13,178 nucleotides of DNA. Source: Brevibacterium sp. UMB1308A (lineage in GTDB: Bacteria; Actinomycetota; Actinomycetes; Actinomycetales; Brevibacteriaceae). Numbering within the stretch: position 1 is the first letter of the stretch; every line of letters begins with the position of its first letter. Below, piece by piece: positions 1 through 6,921 of this stretch. The translations under genes and the position numbers were made by a program. The stretch covers positions 1-13,178 of the forward strand of contig NZ_JASPDO010000040.1 of assembly GCF_030230605.1 (NCBI RefSeq). The letters are read 5' to 3'. The notes under the pieces are model-generated. The model saw nothing but the letters and a program-made list of their open reading frames with translations. It ran no database searches and was not told where the DNA came from.

Positions 1-293
1 ACCTGGCCGCCTATGCCGGAATCGCTCCAGTAACCCGAAGATCCGGGACATCAATCCGAGGCGAGTTCCCTGCCCGTACCGGGAACAAGAAGTTGAAGAA
101 CGCGTTATTTCGGTCCGCATGGGTCGCGTCTTGCCACGACCCGATATCAAAGGCGTACTACGAACGGAAAAGAGCCGAGGGGAAGCGCCATAACGCAGCG
201 ATCATGTGCCTAGCCCGGCGCCGACTAAACGTCATGTACGCGATGATAAAAACAGGCACCCTATACGAACCCCGCACCCCGGCCGCGACTTGA
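1..293 (+). CDS. IS110-family transposase, C-terminal part (5' end outside window)
   Basis: An open frame enters from the left edge (first complete codon at 3) and stops at TGA 291-293, giving about 96 residues. It reads LAAYAGIAPVTRRSGTS, then a GNKKLKNALFRSAW stretch, and ends in a basic tail. This is the C-terminal Transposase_20 (Tnp) domain of IS110/IS1111-type transposases. The A-Y-A-G-I-A-P and R-R-S-G-T-S motifs are highly characteristic, and the conserved serine of this domain lies in the S-G-T-S region. The N-terminal RuvC-like DEDD domain would lie upstream, outside the window. No frameshift or stop is visible in the visible part, so the gene may be intact. A methionine codon at 93 is internal and not a plausible start. 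Family assignment is firm; group (IS110 versus IS1111) and activity cannot be judged from this fragment. Confidence 0.9.
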   Translation, partial: LAAYAGIAPVTRRSGTSIRGEFPARTGNKKLKNALFRSAWVASCHDPISKAYYERKRAEGKRHNAAIMCLARRRLNVMYAMIKTGTLYEPRTPAAT

Positions 294-312
294 CAAACAC
301 CATAGGGACACC
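1..312 (+). mobile_element. Right end of an IS110-family insertion sequence (boundary approximate)
   Basis: The transposase stop at 293 is followed by a short AT-richer tail around 294-315, before chromosomal sequence (the tRNA terminator begins at 338). In IS110-group elements the region after the gene is short, and the bridge RNA is encoded in the left, 5' non-coding end. That end would be outside this window. IS110 elements lack clear terminal inverted repeats and generally make no target duplication, so the exact boundary cannot be read here; 312 is a guess. A small hairpin (CCCGA/TCGGG, 314-327) lies at or just past the end. Confidence 0.55.
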
Positions 313-337
313 CCCCGAACACTCGGGACGGGCAAGC

Positions 338-369
338 AAAAACCCCGGCAGTTCAACGAACTACCGGGG
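338..369 (-). terminator. Intrinsic terminator of tRNA-Ser
   Basis: On the minus strand an 11-bp GC-rich stem with one mismatch pairs the arm at 359-369 with the arm at 343-353. The loop is 5 nt and is followed by five U residues (the A run at 338-342 on the plus strand). It starts 7 nt after the tRNA 3' end, as expected for a monocistronic tRNA transcript. It also insulates the tRNA from the IS110 element. Confidence 0.85.
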
Positions 370-376
370 CTATCCG

Positions 377-461
377 CGGAGGATAGGGGATTTGAACCCC
401 TGAGGGCGTTAACCCAACACGCGTTCCAGGCGTGCGCCATAGGCCGCTAGGCGAATCCTCC
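377..461 (-). tRNA. tRNA-Ser (anticodon GGA)
   Basis: The reverse complement folds as a class II tRNA. It has a 7-bp acceptor stem (GGAGGAT/ATCCTCC), a D-arm with GCC/GGC stem, an anticodon stem CACGC/GCGTG with loop CTGGAAC giving anticodon GGA, a long variable arm with a GGG/CCC stem, and a T-arm AGGGG-TTCAAAT-CCCCT. The discriminator base is G (complement of 377), as usual for tRNA-Ser. CCA is not encoded (the genome continues CGG), so it must be added after transcription. It decodes UCC and UCU codons. Confidence 0.95.
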
Positions 462-468
462 GCAGAGT

Positions 469-498
469 AGCTTAACGGACTCACGCGACTTTTACTAA
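469..498 (-). promoter_or_regulatory. Possible tRNA-Ser promoter
   Basis: On the minus strand a TAAGCT (-10-like, 469-474) lies 7 nt upstream of the tRNA 5' end, with TTAGTA (-35-like, 493-498) 18 bp further up. The match is weak, but position and spacing fit. The -35 would overlap the -35 of the divergent SRP RNA promoter. Confidence 0.35.
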
Positions 499-520
499 TC
501 GTGCGAGTCTCGGCTACACT
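491..520 (+). promoter_or_regulatory. Promoter of SRP RNA gene
   Basis: A -35-like TTTACT (491-496) and a -10-like TACACT (515-520) are separated by 18 bp. Transcription would start about 6-7 nt later, at 526-527, which is exactly the first base of the SRP RNA stem. The agreement of promoter position with RNA start supports both calls. Confidence 0.65.
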
Positions 521-526
521 ATCTGT

Positions 527-614
527 GGCCCTTCGTGCGGCGTTTATCCTGCGAATCCCCCCAGGACCGGAAGGTAGCAAGGGTAAGGAGGCTCTGGCGG
601 GTGCACGAAGGGTC
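527..614 (+). ncRNA. ffs: Signal recognition particle RNA, small bacterial (4.5S) type
   Basis: This is the RNA of the signal recognition particle, which binds Ffh and the FtsY complex to target nascent membrane and secreted proteins. The diagnostic helix 8 element is present: CAGGACCGGAAGGTAGCA at 562-579, with GGAA tetraloop at 569-572 and the symmetric/asymmetric loop bases that bind the Ffh M domain. The 5' end (from 527) pairs with the 3' end (603-614) in a long closing stem: CCCTTCGTGC at 529-538 against GCACGAAGGG at 603-612. The length of about 88 nt fits the small 4.5S form without an Alu domain. The stem is followed by a T-rich run (616-630), which may end transcription. Exact ends are inferred from the stem. 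The gene is back to back with tRNA-Ser. Confidence 0.93.
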
Positions 615-704
615 CTTTGTTTTCTCTTGTATGCTTAAATCTCAGGCCTTTCCAATGTCGAAGGTCCGTCGAATTTTCATCAGCTCTACTGAAGGTTCAA
701 GCTC

Positions 705-2159
705 GTGTTCCGTCGTCTTCTCACTTCGTCGACAATCGCCCTAAGTCTCTTAGCCGTTGCGGCATGTTCAGCGGGCACCTCCGGTGACAACAACCCCGGA
801 CCCGGCTCTAAGGCAAAGGAACCCGACCCGGAACCCGTTGTCAGCGTCGTTGCAGAAGCTACGCCAGGTGAAAAACTGCAACTATCCGTCGAAAAAGGCG
901 AATTCGTCTCCGTAGAGCTCACCGACGACGACCACAAAGAAATCCCAGCCGACGCTGGAACTTTTGAAACCACCTCGGCGACCGCTGATCCCTCAGCAAC
1001 AGCAACAGATGGCACCGACTCAAGCGACGCTGACTCTGACACCGACGAAGCTGACGACAGCGCAGAAGCCGGTGGCAACCTCGGGTCCAACTCAGAGAAC
1101 GACACTGAAGAAACAGAGCAGGCCGAGGACACCTCGGCAACAAACGACCCCAGCAACGATCCATCTGCCGACCCTGACTCCACCGAAGCCCCTGAGGACG
1201 GTGCACAGGGTGGCGCAGCCGACAACAACCCCAAAGGCACTTCCTGGGAGTCTAACTTCACACTCGCAGGGTCATCGTCTTACACGTGGAAAGCCACAAC
1301 CGTTTCACCTGACGGCAACACCCACGAATCCACTGGAACCGTGGAAACTGCTAAACCTAAAGGTGACGGCGCACGCATGCGCACCCTGCTCGACGACGAC
1401 ATGAAAGTAGGCGTGGGCGCCCCCATCATTTTCAACTTCGCCCATAAGATCCCCAAGGAATACCGCCCGGGAATCGAAAGCCGCCTGACCGTGGAAGTCA
1501 CCGACAAGGACGACAAGCCACGTAAAGTCGAAGGCGCATGGGGATGGCTCCCAGATGACGACGGCCACTCGCGCATCCACTACCGGCCAAAAGAATTCTG
1601 GCCCGAACACTCCAAGATTCACGTCAGCGCACCAGTGAAAGACGTTCCGTTCTCCAAGAACTCATTTGGTGCAAAAGACATGACACTGGACTTCGAGATC
1701 GACCGCGAACAGATCGCTGTGGCCGACGCTAAAAAGCACCGCCTTACCGTCACACGCTCAGGCAAAAAGGTGATGGACTTCCCAGCGTCCCTGGGTGCGG
1801 CACGTTCTCCGTCGTACAACGGGATGCACATTGTGATGTCGAAGTCCCGCAACTACACCATGAAGTCCGAACGTTGGGGCTACTCCACCCCCGTCACCCA
1901 TGCGGTTCGCATCCACAACAACGGTGAGTTCATCCACGCGGCCCCATGGTCGGTTGGCTCCCAGGGACGCGCAAACGTTTCCCACGGATGCGTCAACCTG
2001 TCCACGCCTAACGCCACCGAATACTACGAATCCGCACTCTTTGGCGACCCGGTTGAAGTGGTCGGTTCCAGCGTTTCCCTGACCACTAACTCTGGTGACA
2101 TCAAGGACTGGGTGTACACGTGGGAAGAGTGGCAGAAGCTGAGCTCGATCAAGAAGTAG
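705..2159 (+). CDS. L,D-transpeptidase lipoprotein (YkuD catalytic domain, Ig-like domains)
   Basis: A secreted enzyme expected to form 3-3 (or lipoprotein) cross-links in peptidoglycan outside the membrane. The start is GTG 705 with GAAGG at 691-695 upstream. Residues 1-21 form a lipoprotein signal with lipobox V-A-A-C (Cys21). An Ig-like domain appears split: beta-strand sequence at about 57-80 and 178-217, with a D/E/S/T-rich stretch between. A second Ig-like domain (about 232-335) precedes the YkuD domain (about 336-455). Catalytic motif: His411 (IHAAPW) and S426-H427-G428-C429-V-N, with Cys429 the nucleophile. The order lipobox, two Ig-like domains, YkuD and a short C-terminal extension with tryptophans matches mycobacterial LdtMt2-type enzymes by family knowledge. 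At 484 residues it is longer than that type because of the acidic insert. It is carbapenem-sensitive by family expectation; this is not shown here. Confidence 0.92.
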   Translation: MFRRLLTSSTIALSLLAVAACSAGTSGDNNPGPGSKAKEPDPEPVVSVVAEATPGEKLQLSVEKGEFVSVELTDDDHKEIPADAGTFETTSATADPSATATDGTDSSDADSDTDEADDSAEAGGNLGSNSENDTEETEQAEDTSATNDPSNDPSADPDSTEAPEDGAQGGAADNNPKGTSWESNFTLAGSSSYTWKATTVSPDGNTHESTGTVETAKPKGDGARMRTLLDDDMKVGVGAPIIFNFAHKIPKEYRPGIESRLTVEVTDKDDKPRKVEGAWGWLPDDDGHSRIHYRPKEFWPEHSKIHVSAPVKDVPFSKNSFGAKDMTLDFEIDREQIAVADAKKHRLTVTRSGKKVMDFPASLGAARSPSYNGMHIVMSKSRNYTMKSERWGYSTPVTHAVRIHNNGEFIHAAPWSVGSQGRANVSHGCVNLSTPNATEYYESALFGDPVEVVGSSVSLTTNSGDIKDWVYTWEEWQKLSSIKK

Positions 2160-2231
2160 CACGAAAAGGCAGCCCCACAACCCCATCTTCAAGACACTTT
2201 CTGTTTGCCTTGGCCTGATACCAACACAGAC

Positions 2232-3479
2232 ATGATGTCTTCTCTAAAGCGTTCGCTCACTTTGAGTGACGCGATCATGATAGGCCTGGGCTCTATGCTG
2301 GGCGCCGGCATTTTCGTGGCGGTCGCCCCAGCTACTGCTCATGCGGGGTCTGGCATCTACTTGGCCCTGGGGTTGGCCGCCCTGGTCGCCTTCTGCAACG
2401 CCACGTCTTCGGGTCAGCTGGCCGCGCAGTACCCAGTTGCGGGTGGAACGTACGCATACGGGCGCGAGCAACTGGGCCCGGCGTGGGGGCTCACTGCCGG
2501 GTGGGCGTTCCTGTTGGGTAAGACTGCTTCGGCTGCCGCGATGGCGATGACGTTCGCGCACTACGCTCTGCCCGGCGCTCCCCCGTTCGTCCTGTCCTTC
2601 ACCGCGGCCCTCGCGCTGGTCATGCTCACAACCGTCAACATTTTGGGTGTGTCTAAAACGGCGACGGTCACCAAGGTCATTGTGGTGATCGTACTGGCTG
2701 GCCTTGCACTGTTCGTGGCTACGTCGTGGTTGAACACCCCCGCCGAGGTCGCCGCCCCTTCCGCTACCTACCTACCTTCCGCTCCGTTGGGTATTTTGCA
2801 GGGTGCGGGCATCATGTTTTTTGCGTTTGCTGGCTATGCCCGTGTAGCGACGTTGGGTGAAGAGGTGACGAACCCTTCCCGAACAATTCCTCGAGCCATC
2901 ATGTGGGCACTGGGGCTGACGCTAATCGTGTACGTTGTCATCACGTTCACACTGACCCACATGTTGGATCAGGAAACCCTCGCCACCTCCACGGCCCCAA
3001 TTTTTGACGCCGTTCAGGTGTCGTGGATGAAGCTGGTTATCCAGGTCGTTGCGGCGTTGGCGTGCTTGGGCGCCTTGTTGGGGCTCATGGCTGGTTTGGG
3101 GCGCACATGTTTGGCGATGGCCAGGGATTCGCGCAACTTCACGTTTTTTGCCCACGTGAGCGAGCGCCACTCGACCCCAGCCCGCGCTGAAATCCTGTTC
3201 TGCGTCCTGGCCATCATCCTGGTCTTTTCTGTGGATGTGACGAAAGCCGTTGGTTTCTCGTCCACAGGCGTGCTGCTCTACTACGCGATCGCCAACCTGG
3301 CCGCGTTCACCCAAGACCGTGAACACCGCATGTACCCCAAGGCTTTGCAGGTTCTGGGCGTGGTGTTGTGTGTTGCGATCGGGTTCACCGTTTCACCTAC
3401 CGGCCTGCTCTTAGGCGCGACCGCGGCCGTAGTCATCGTCGCTGTGATGTTCGTGTCTAACCGCCGAGGTCGTTCATAG
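2232..3479 (+). CDS. APC-superfamily amino acid permease
   Basis: An inner-membrane secondary transporter for amino acids or related amines. From ATG 2232 it is 415 residues, hydrophobic throughout, with spacing for about 12 membrane helices. The TM1 signature G-L-G-S-M-L-G-A-G-I-F (residues 18-28) is the unwound-helix substrate-binding motif of the APC fold. F-A-F-A-G-Y-A-R followed by E-E-V-T-N-P-S-R-T-I-P-R-A-I is the typical TM6 and following loop. Length and layout resemble the YjeH/basic amino-acid permease branch; the substrate cannot be read. An in-frame TTG at 2205 would add nine residues, but these are polar and unlike family starts. No clear Shine-Dalgarno precedes 2205, 2232 or 2235, so the start is uncertain (ATG 2232 or 2235). 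It follows the L,D-transpeptidase by 72 bp with no visible terminator, so co-transcription is possible. Confidence 0.88.
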   Translation: MMSSLKRSLTLSDAIMIGLGSMLGAGIFVAVAPATAHAGSGIYLALGLAALVAFCNATSSGQLAAQYPVAGGTYAYGREQLGPAWGLTAGWAFLLGKTASAAAMAMTFAHYALPGAPPFVLSFTAALALVMLTTVNILGVSKTATVTKVIVVIVLAGLALFVATSWLNTPAEVAAPSATYLPSAPLGILQGAGIMFFAFAGYARVATLGEEVTNPSRTIPRAIMWALGLTLIVYVVITFTLTHMLDQETLATSTAPIFDAVQVSWMKLVIQVVAALACLGALLGLMAGLGRTCLAMARDSRNFTFFAHVSERHSTPARAEILFCVLAIILVFSVDVTKAVGFSSTGVLLYYAIANLAAFTQDREHRMYPKALQVLGVVLCVAIGFTVSPTGLLLGATAAVVIVAVMFVSNRRGRS

Positions 3480-3483
3480 TTGG

Positions 3484-4758
3484 CTATGTTTCTACCGTCT
3501 GGTTGCGGGCGGGTGCGACTGGTGTGCGTTTGAGGATGAGCGCAATGATCAGTAGCAGAACCATTTGGCTTCCGATGATTGCGGTGACGCCTGTCCAGCC
3601 GGTGTGTGACCAGGCTAGGGGCGTGAGGTTGCCGGTGACGGACGATCCCAGGTAGAAGCACACCATGTAAATGGATGCGGCTTGTGCGGGGACGCCTACG
3701 GACCGGATTGCTCGGCCTGCTACCCAGGACGCTGCGGTGGAGTGTCCTACAAAGAATCCGATTGCAAGAATCGCCAGGCCCGCGACGATGCACACCACGT
3801 TGGGGATCACCATGAGCGCAACCCCCACCAGTCCGATCAGCGGACCAAACGCCATGACTGTTCGCAGTGATGTGCGGTCGGCAATTTTGCCGGCTATCGC
3901 AGATGCCCACCCGGCAAGCGGGTACACAAAGTAGACGAGGCCTACGAGCCCAATGGGCATGAAGAACGGTTCGCCTTCTAAGCGGAATCCCATCACGTTG
4001 AGCGCACCAATGAATGAGCCCACTCCTAAGTAGCCCACGACGAACAGGCCCAGCAGAACGGGGTCGGTGAACGCCCGCCCAAACTTCTTCACCAGAACGC
4101 TAAACGAGTCGCGGTGTTGCACGAACCCTTGGGCCGGCGGCAACAAGAAAAAGCACCCCAGGCCCGCCAACAGTCCAACAAGTGAGGCAGTGAACATTGC
4201 GGAGTGCGACTTATCTAGCCCCAGGATCCCCTCGATCCCTAACCAGTCGAACACTTCAATGGCAGTAGACGGAATGATTCGGGCACCCAATCCACCCAGG
4301 GTGTTTCCAAAAATGTGAACCCCAATCACGGATGACACGATCGACGGGTGGATCTCTTCACGCAGGTACACCGTGGCAGTAGCGGGCAAACCCGCCAGAA
4401 TGAACCCCATCACGAATCTGGCGACCAAGAACAGGTTCCAGTCGGAGATAAAAACCACCCCAGTGGCCATCACGCCAGCGATAATGACAGACCAGCGGAT
4501 TAAACGACCTCGGCCGATCCGTTCACTGATAGGGACTGCAACAAGCAGCCCTAACCCGACGCCCGCGGTTGCAATAGACACCGACATCGCGGCCCCAGAC
4601 GGGGTGATTCCGTAGTCGCGTGTGAGGTCCGGCAAGATTGCTTGGGTATTGTAGAGCAGTGTAAAGGTAGCGAGACCGGCCAGCATGATTCCGATCTTGA
4701 TTCGTCGAGTTCGCGGATCGCCTGCGCCAGTACCCAAATGTTCGCTCACCCTTTTCAC
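3484..4758 (-). CDS. MFS transporter, YnfM/arabinose-efflux-like
   Basis: A proton-driven Major Facilitator efflux protein of unknown substrate. From GTG 4758 it has 424 residues and about 12 hydrophobic helices. The first helix reads ATFTLLYNTQAILPDL, and the loop between TM2 and TM3 is S-E-R-I-G-R-G-R-L-I-R, the MFS motif A position (usually G-x-L-a-D-r-x-G-R-r/k). The Y-N-T-Q-A-I-L-P-x-L pattern is close to the YnfM group. The frame stays open 26 codons further upstream, but GTG 4758 has a GAGG Shine-Dalgarno 6 nt before it and gives a conventional short cytoplasmic N-terminus. The longer version would overlap the divergent peptidase gene. An unusual hydrophilic/glycine-rich segment (around E-V-F-D-W-L-G-I-E-G-I-L-G-L) lies before the second half. 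It converges with the APC permease, with a 4-bp gap. Confidence 0.88.
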   Translation of the reverse strand: MKRVSEHLGTGAGDPRTRRIKIGIMLAGLATFTLLYNTQAILPDLTRDYGITPSGAAMSVSIATAGVGLGLLVAVPISERIGRGRLIRWSVIIAGVMATGVVFISDWNLFLVARFVMGFILAGLPATATVYLREEIHPSIVSSVIGVHIFGNTLGGLGARIIPSTAIEVFDWLGIEGILGLDKSHSAMFTASLVGLLAGLGCFFLLPPAQGFVQHRDSFSVLVKKFGRAFTDPVLLGLFVVGYLGVGSFIGALNVMGFRLEGEPFFMPIGLVGLVYFVYPLAGWASAIAGKIADRTSLRTVMAFGPLIGLVGVALMVIPNVVCIVAGLAILAIGFFVGHSTAASWVAGRAIRSVGVPAQAASIYMVCFYLGSSVTGNLTPLAWSHTGWTGVTAIIGSQMVLLLIIALILKRTPVAPARNQTVET

Positions 4759-4787
4759 AATAGACCTCGACAGTGCAGGAGAAAGTT

Positions 4788-6920
4788 TTGGGTTCCGAAG
4801 ACCTCCATCCCGGCCACGTCCCAGAAGCAGAATCACCTAACTATCTGTGGGACTTTGTGAGCCAACCGGAGCCCCTGACACTACCGGCCTTTGACCGCAT
4901 CACCCCTGAACTCATCATGGACGCGCTGGCCAGGGCCGTCGCGTTTCAAGAACAGTCGATTGCCGCGATCCTGGACAACCCTGAACCCACCGATTTCAAC
5001 AACACCACGCTGGCGATTGATGCGGCCCGCAGCTTGGTGTTCCGCCTGCAACCGTTTATCCGCTTGTACGAATCCAGCTTGTGGTCTGACGCTGTGGAGG
5101 CGATGGCAACAGAGTCAGCCGCCATCCTCACCCGCGCGGAACTTGATGTGTTCCTCAACGCTGAGCTCTTCGCGCGTTTAGAAAGCGTCAGCACGGCGGC
5201 CCTGAACCCGGAAGACGCCCGCCACCACGACCTCATGGTCGCAGACTTCGCCCACGCGGGTGCGCGCCTCACTGAGGACAACCAAGAGCGCGTGGCAGCG
5301 TTCGCTGAAGAGATTTCTGCGCTGGAGACAGAGTTCGGCCAGTTCGTTCTGGCCGAAACCCAAGAGTCAGCCGTGCACATTCCGCACGACTCGGAACTGT
5401 CACTTGCAGGCTTGTCTGACGCACAACTGAGCACTGTCACCTCTCACGCAGCTCAGCGTGGCCTGACCAAGGACGGCCACACGGGCGCGCTCATCACCCT
5501 GGAGTCCACTACGCAACAGCCCATCACCTCGGACTTGGACGACCCTGAAACCCGCACAGCCGTGTTCCACGCCTCCACCAACCGAGGTGCGCGCGGAACC
5601 GAAACCGATACTCGCTGGATCGTCTCCGACCTCACTGCTCTGCGCGCTGGCCTGGCTGGCCTCATGGGGTACAAGTCGTACAAGGACTATGTGATTTCAC
5701 AGCAGGACGCGGGCAACGGCGAAAACGCGACTGCGCTAGTGGTGGACTTGCTGGAACCCGCACTGGCACAGCTCGAATCTGAACTTGACACGATCCGCAC
5801 AACGTACCAGCCAAAGCGTCTGGAAGCTGAGGACATCGCGTACTACCTCAAGCGCTACAAGCAAGACACGTACCAGTTGGGTTCGGTCGCTGAGTACTTC
5901 GATCTGTGGAACGTGTTCAACGACGGCGTGCTGTTTGCTGCAACCCAGTTGTACGGTGTGCGTTTTGAACGCACGGATGAGGTCGCGTGGCACCCCGAGG
6001 TGGTTGTGTACCGCGCGTTCGACGGCGACCGGCCGCTGGGCGTCATTTGCGTTGATCCGTTTGCGCGGGAGTCAAAGCGTGGCGGGGCGTGGATGGACCA
6101 GTTGGTGTCCCCCGGTCGGGTTTCCGGTTTGGGCCCAGTTATCAGCCTGACCATGAACATTCCCAAACCGGCAGACGGTGAACCTGCCCTGCTCAGCCTG
6201 GACAATGTGCGCACGCTGTTCCACGAATTCGGGCACGTGCTACATGGGCTGTTCGCTAACTCGACGTACGAAACTCGTTCAGGTACCTCGGTACCCAGGG
6301 ACTATGTGGAGTTCCCGTCCCAGCTCAACGAAATGTGGGCGCTACACCCGCAGGTGCTCCCCCACTACGCCGTCCACGTGCACACGGGTGAACCGATCCC
6401 GGACGAACTCGTTGAACGTATCAAGAAGTCCCAGGCGTTTGGGCAGGGTTTCGCCACGGTGGAGTACCTCGCGGCCGCGCTTTTGGACCTCAGCTGGCAC
6501 TCGTTGGAGCCTGGCGAACAGGTGGAGTCAGTGCTCGACTTCGAACGCGACGTGCTCTCCGGCACCGGTTTCAACCCGTTGGTGCCGCCTCGGTACCGCA
6601 CGCCATATTTCCAGCACACGTTCGCGCTGGGGTACTCCGCTGGCTACTACTCGTATTTGTGGTCGGAAAAGCTCGCCGCGTATGTCACCGAATGGTTTAA
6701 CTCCCAGGGCGGGCTCAACCCTGAAGCGGGTGACGCATTCCGCACCGCGGTTTTGGCTCCCGGGTATTCGGCTGACCCGGGCGAAACGATTATGGACTTT
6801 TTTGGCGAGCAGCCGGGTGTAGGGCCGTTGTTGCGGCGCCGGGGTTTGCCAGATACCCAGCCCGAGGTGGATGGCAGCACATCCCAGGTGGACGGTAGCT
6901 CAGTAGAGGGCTCGGACTGA
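4788..6920 (+). CDS. M3-family zinc oligopeptidase (Dcp/thimet oligopeptidase-like)
   Basis: A cytoplasmic metallopeptidase that degrades short peptides (peptidyl-dipeptidase or oligopeptidase). The zinc site is H479-E480-F-G-H483 followed by Glu508 in Y-V-E-F-P-S-Q-L-N-E, matching the HExxH plus distant Glu of family M3. Near the C-terminus F-A-L-G-Y-S-A-G-Y-Y-S-Y-L-W-S-E-K is the Dcp-type substrate-binding segment with its tyrosines. Length is 710 residues, close to E. coli Dcp. No signal peptide is seen. I chose TTG 4788 because AGGAGA (4777-4782) lies 5 nt upstream; GTG 4773 has no such site. GTG 4857 is also possible, since the family homology starts near L-T-L-P-A-F. The last ~20 residues are an acidic, glycine/serine tail (V-D-G-S repeats). 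It is followed after 1 bp by the SGNH gene. Confidence 0.92.
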   Translation: MGSEDLHPGHVPEAESPNYLWDFVSQPEPLTLPAFDRITPELIMDALARAVAFQEQSIAAILDNPEPTDFNNTTLAIDAARSLVFRLQPFIRLYESSLWSDAVEAMATESAAILTRAELDVFLNAELFARLESVSTAALNPEDARHHDLMVADFAHAGARLTEDNQERVAAFAEEISALETEFGQFVLAETQESAVHIPHDSELSLAGLSDAQLSTVTSHAAQRGLTKDGHTGALITLESTTQQPITSDLDDPETRTAVFHASTNRGARGTETDTRWIVSDLTALRAGLAGLMGYKSYKDYVISQQDAGNGENATALVVDLLEPALAQLESELDTIRTTYQPKRLEAEDIAYYLKRYKQDTYQLGSVAEYFDLWNVFNDGVLFAATQLYGVRFERTDEVAWHPEVVVYRAFDGDRPLGVICVDPFARESKRGGAWMDQLVSPGRVSGLGPVISLTMNIPKPADGEPALLSLDNVRTLFHEFGHVLHGLFANSTYETRSGTSVPRDYVEFPSQLNEMWALHPQVLPHYAVHVHTGEPIPDELVERIKKSQAFGQGFATVEYLAAALLDLSWHSLEPGEQVESVLDFERDVLSGTGFNPLVPPRYRTPYFQHTFALGYSAGYYSYLWSEKLAAYVTEWFNSQGGLNPEAGDAFRTAVLAPGYSADPGETIMDFFGEQPGVGPLLRRRGLPDTQPEVDGSTSQVDGSSVEGSD

Positions 6921-6921
6921 C

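Noticed and set aside
686..1261. 191-codon serine-rich open frame on the minus strand
   Set aside because: It is antisense to the acidic, Asp/Ser/Thr-rich part of the L,D-transpeptidase gene; the biased codons keep the opposite frame open. It has no motif and no clear ribosome site.
2205..2231. TTG start for the APC permease
   Set aside because: The nine added residues are polar and unlike family N-termini, and no ribosome site precedes the TTG. ATG 2232 or 2235 is preferred.
6842..6917. Short V-D-G-S repeats at the end of the M3 peptidase as a functional domain
   Set aside because: Only two or three imperfect copies in a disordered, acidic tail; more likely a variable C-terminal extension.
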